Shown here: one piece after another, positions 61,451 to 64,000 of the stretch
How positions within the stretch are numbered: the stretch's first letter is position 1
Layout of the letters: each line of letters opens with the position of its first letter
Assembly (NCBI RefSeq): GCF_958295425.1
Contig: NC_081138.1
Location: 24,161,886 to 24,225,885 of the forward strand
Length of the DNA stretch: 64,000 nt
Direction of reading: 5' to 3'
Source of the DNA: Solea solea
Lineage: Eukaryota > Chordata > Actinopteri > Pleuronectiformes > Soleidae
Notes under the pieces: model-generated
The model's database searches: none
What the model was told of the DNA's origin: nothing
The model's input: only the letters and a program-made list of their open reading frames with translations
Translations under genes and position numbers: made by a program

Positions 61451-63590
61451 AGATGAAAACTTCTTCTTTGCACAGTACATGCAGTAGTGCACAAACTTTT
61501 TACACCAAGTACTACCTGAGAAAACATTGAGCTCTTGAAGTAACACGTGTATCACCAATGTTAAAACACAGCAGGGTGATATGAAGAAGCTTGAGTAAAA
61601 CCAAAAGAATAAAGCAATACATCTAAACCTGCTTAAGTGTGATGTGATGTGTGTCTGTTTCTGCAGTTTCTGCTCATTAACCAAAGACAAAGAGCTTGTG
61701 ATGCACCAGATTGCTCGGCTCTCAGATTGGGAATGTGCTGAAAAAACAGGTCAGGTCCATTGAGGGCCCCACCTTGCAAAATACAGGATTCAAAGGAATT
61801 TATGTTAACATTAAAGTGTCTGATACCACAAAAACAAGCACGTAAGGGGCTTGTGGAATTAAATTCAACTGAGTTCCATGTGATTAAACACACACATTAG
61901 CTCAAAGCAGATTGAGATTTTACATTATTCACAGATTAAGCAATGAGCTAACAGTTAGTGAGAGTGAAGGCAGTTTTATTTATCTGCACCACACTGACTT
62001 TGTCTCAAATGGTTGAGGTGAGAGGAAAGGAGAGGTGGGTGGAAAATGGGAAGGGAAAGGAATCTTTGACATTTTCTATGGTTATATACAGATTTTGCTG
62101 CTCCGACATGCTTCAAACAGATATACAGAACAAAATCTAATACATTGTATGCTATATTACAATAGTAATAGCGAGATTAAATGCATGCATGTTGTCCCCG
62201 CGTGTGTCTGTGTGTTTTCTCCGTGTTTTTCGGTTTCCTACCACAGTCCAAAAACATGTGGATTTGGGGATTAGGCAAATTGGACACTTTAAATTGACTA
62301 TAGGAGTAAGTGTGAGAGTGAATGGTTGTTTGTGTCGTGTGTGTGTGTACCTGTCCAGGGTGTACCCCAGACAGGTCAGCTGGGATAGACACCAGCGCCC
62401 CCCTGCGACCCTCATGTGGAGGATAAAGTAGTACAAGATGAATGGAAGATCACTGCCATCACCTTGACAAGATGGACCCAATCCTTGTGGCATTAAGTTT
62501 TAAAAGGAAAGCAATGTGTATTGGTGAAGCATTAAATTTGGCAAAAAAAAAACTCAGAAAACAGCCAAAACAGCCAAAAACAGTACCTCAGATTACCAAT
62601 TATGTGTCATATTTATACATGATAAAAGCATCTCTGAGAGTAGGAGAGGTATATAATGTGGCTGGTTTCTGTGGGCAGATTAAATGTGCAAGCTATTGTA
62701 AACAGAGCTTCATGGGGATGAAGGATGTTGTGAGGATGAGATAAGGGAAAATGTGCTTTTAGAATGTCAGAGGACCAAAGTTTACATTTATGGAGAGATG
62801 CTATGAAGTGGTCTTATCTTAGGGTTTATTTTAAGAGTGGTGACATTATAAAAAATGCATGTGAACCAGGGTGAACCCTGAAATGTTTTAGTACATGCAT
62901 TCACTGAGAGGATTATTCTATTTATTTAGATGTGGAGTATAACCTGAGCCTGCTCAGTAGTTGAATAATTAAAAAATAAAAGTATATCTACTTCTAAAGA
63001 CAAACTGTATTTTACAAGTTGATTTACAAGATTATACAATAACAAACGAAGAAACAAAGAGTTGTCTTCTTTCATCTGCCTATATAACAGCACAAATTCA
63101 ACGCCTCTTCATTATTTCTTTATTACGTGGTACAGACAGTCCACACTGTTGGGAGACAGATGAGCAGGTGTCAGTATTTACAGACGACAGGAGCCCATAT
63201 CACCTTCTGAGGTCACCATGCAAAGCTCCCTTTATAAAAGCAGCAGCAGTGCAGTAACTGAACAGTGTGGCCATGCAAATACTGTTAAGTCTTATGCAAA
63301 CTACAGACCACATGCAAATGCAAACTATAGACTGATAAATGCTTAAATAAATTAAAGCTGCTACTCAACAGCAGACATCTGAATACTGACTTTATGTTTT
63401 CATGTTCGATGAGGTAAAACACATTCTGTGAGTACAAATGCACACAGACATAATTTATTTCTGTTTTCTGTTTGCAAAGAACATGTGATGTTGTTTTTTA
63501 ACAACATCACATGTGACTGACTGGACTGACTGTTTATGAACGTTTGTCTCCTCGAGCAGTCACATGCTCAGCTTGAGTGTAGATGTTGTT
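61451..63590. other. right-hand intergenic region
   Basis: No gene is supported. Apart from the repeat at 62.19-62.44 kb it is unremarkable AT-rich DNA. A 100-residue plus-strand frame at 62442-62744 has no recognisable motif and starts inside repeat sequence. Confidence 0.5.
62190..62440 (+). repeat. teleost interspersed repeat (plus copy)
   Basis: It contains GGATTAGGCAAATTGGACAC, GGGTGTACCCCAGACAGGTC, AGCTGGGATAGACACCAGCG and CCTCATGTGGAGGATAAAGT. This is highly recurrent teleost repeat wording, and a minus copy lies at 40.79-41.07 kb. Class uncertain. Confidence 0.65.
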
Positions 63591-63597
63591 GTTTTTT

Positions 63598-63800
63598 TTA
63601 GGGCTGAAACAATTACTCGATTAATAAATTATTAATCAAGTACTGAATTAATCTTCATCTATTCTGATTTTCAGATTCTTAAATGTGAATATGTTTGGTT
63701 TCTTTGCTCCATGTAGCAAAGAAATCATTACATTTTGGTTTATTAATGACAATCAGTTGAACTACAAGAACGAAAGCGAATTTTAACTAAATTGAGGCAT
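63598..63800 (+). mobile_element. MITE fragment of the GGGCTGAAACAATTACTCG family
   Basis: It begins AGGGCTGAAACAATTACTCG with ATTAATAAATTATTAATC, then TTCTTAAATGTGAATATG and GTTTCTTTGCTCCATGTAGC. It is the inverted counterpart of the copy at 10.13-10.44 kb. Its right end is not clear. Confidence 0.6.
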
Positions 63801-63839
63801 TTTCCTCACCGTCCTGTCGATACCTGAACGCACCAGGGA

Positions 63840-64000
63840 GCTGTTGAAACTGGTTCTGAATTCTCATTGGTTCAGGCGTCTGTAATCGTCATAGAAAGGC
63901 GGGACATCTTGCGATTGTCGTGTGGTGATTGGTCGCGGCCGAGCAGACCGGGAATATTTTGAAAGTAGTAATAGGGTGTGTGCTGCTGTTCCGGTTGTGT
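63840..64000 (+). promoter_or_regulatory. promoter-like sequence with CCAAT boxes at right edge
   Basis: Two ATTGG motifs (inverted CCAAT, NF-Y type) lie at 63866-63870 and 63928-63932, in a locally GC- and CpG-richer stretch (GGTCGCGGCCGAG). A TTTGAA, the cell-cycle homology region consensus, follows at 63958-63963. The arrangement suggests a promoter firing rightward, with the gene itself outside the window. Confidence 0.4.

Noticed and set aside
62442..62744. 100-residue plus-strand frame as a gene
   Set aside because: It begins in an interspersed repeat and has no recognisable motif, splice sites or codon pattern.

Overview
This window is vertebrate nuclear DNA, almost certainly from a ray-finned (teleost) fish. 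It has GT-AG introns, sparse exons, many microsatellites and teleost-type interspersed repeats: tRNA-headed SINEs, hAT-like MITEs and fold-back elements. No bacterial-style operon, rRNA, tRNA gene or CRISPR array is present.

Three protein genes can be read. (1) bnc1 (basonuclin 1), plus strand, enters from the left edge. Its two last coding exons lie at 1554-3658 and 4674-5481, with a 3' UTR reaching perhaps 7.06 kb. (2) sh3gl3 (endophilin A3), plus strand, is complete at 14797-35117. It has eleven coding exons, a 15-kb first intron and a predicted 385 residues. The bnc1 then sh3gl3 order fits the human 15q25 neighbourhood. (3) ano9 (anoctamin 9 / TMEM16J), minus strand, runs from 52851 down to 42244. 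Twenty-three exons give about 773 residues in one continuous frame; only the extreme N-terminus is unresolved. sh3gl3 and ano9 converge tail to tail.

Layout: 1-1553 bnc1 intron; 5.5-7.06 kb bnc1 3' UTR; 7.06-14.6 kb intergenic with old repeats and a SINE; 14.8-29.9 kb sh3gl3 intron 1 with SINE, MITE, a hammerhead-like repeat and long microsatellites; 29.9-35.1 kb sh3gl3 body; 35.1-42.2 kb intergenic or 3' UTR with a 42-bp minisatellite; 42.2-52.9 kb ano9; 52.9-61.1 kb dense in transposons; 61.1-64 kb a CpG-bearing, promoter-like stretch, one repeat, and a second promoter-like sequence at the right edge.

The most unusual DNA lies at 55.3-61.1 kb. A 287-bp MITE with a perfect 8-bp target duplication sits inside an older MITE. 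Next comes a pair of 689-bp inverted arms, each carrying the same hAT transposase C-terminal remnant. Last is a 2,116-bp fold-back element with a perfect 8-bp target duplication, whose interior is a 178-bp satellite array that switches orientation near its middle. The three genes share no pathway: a zinc-finger transcription factor, a membrane-curvature/endocytosis adaptor, and a TMEM16 membrane protein. All splice junctions, phases and repeat periods were read by eye; no alignment or search was run.
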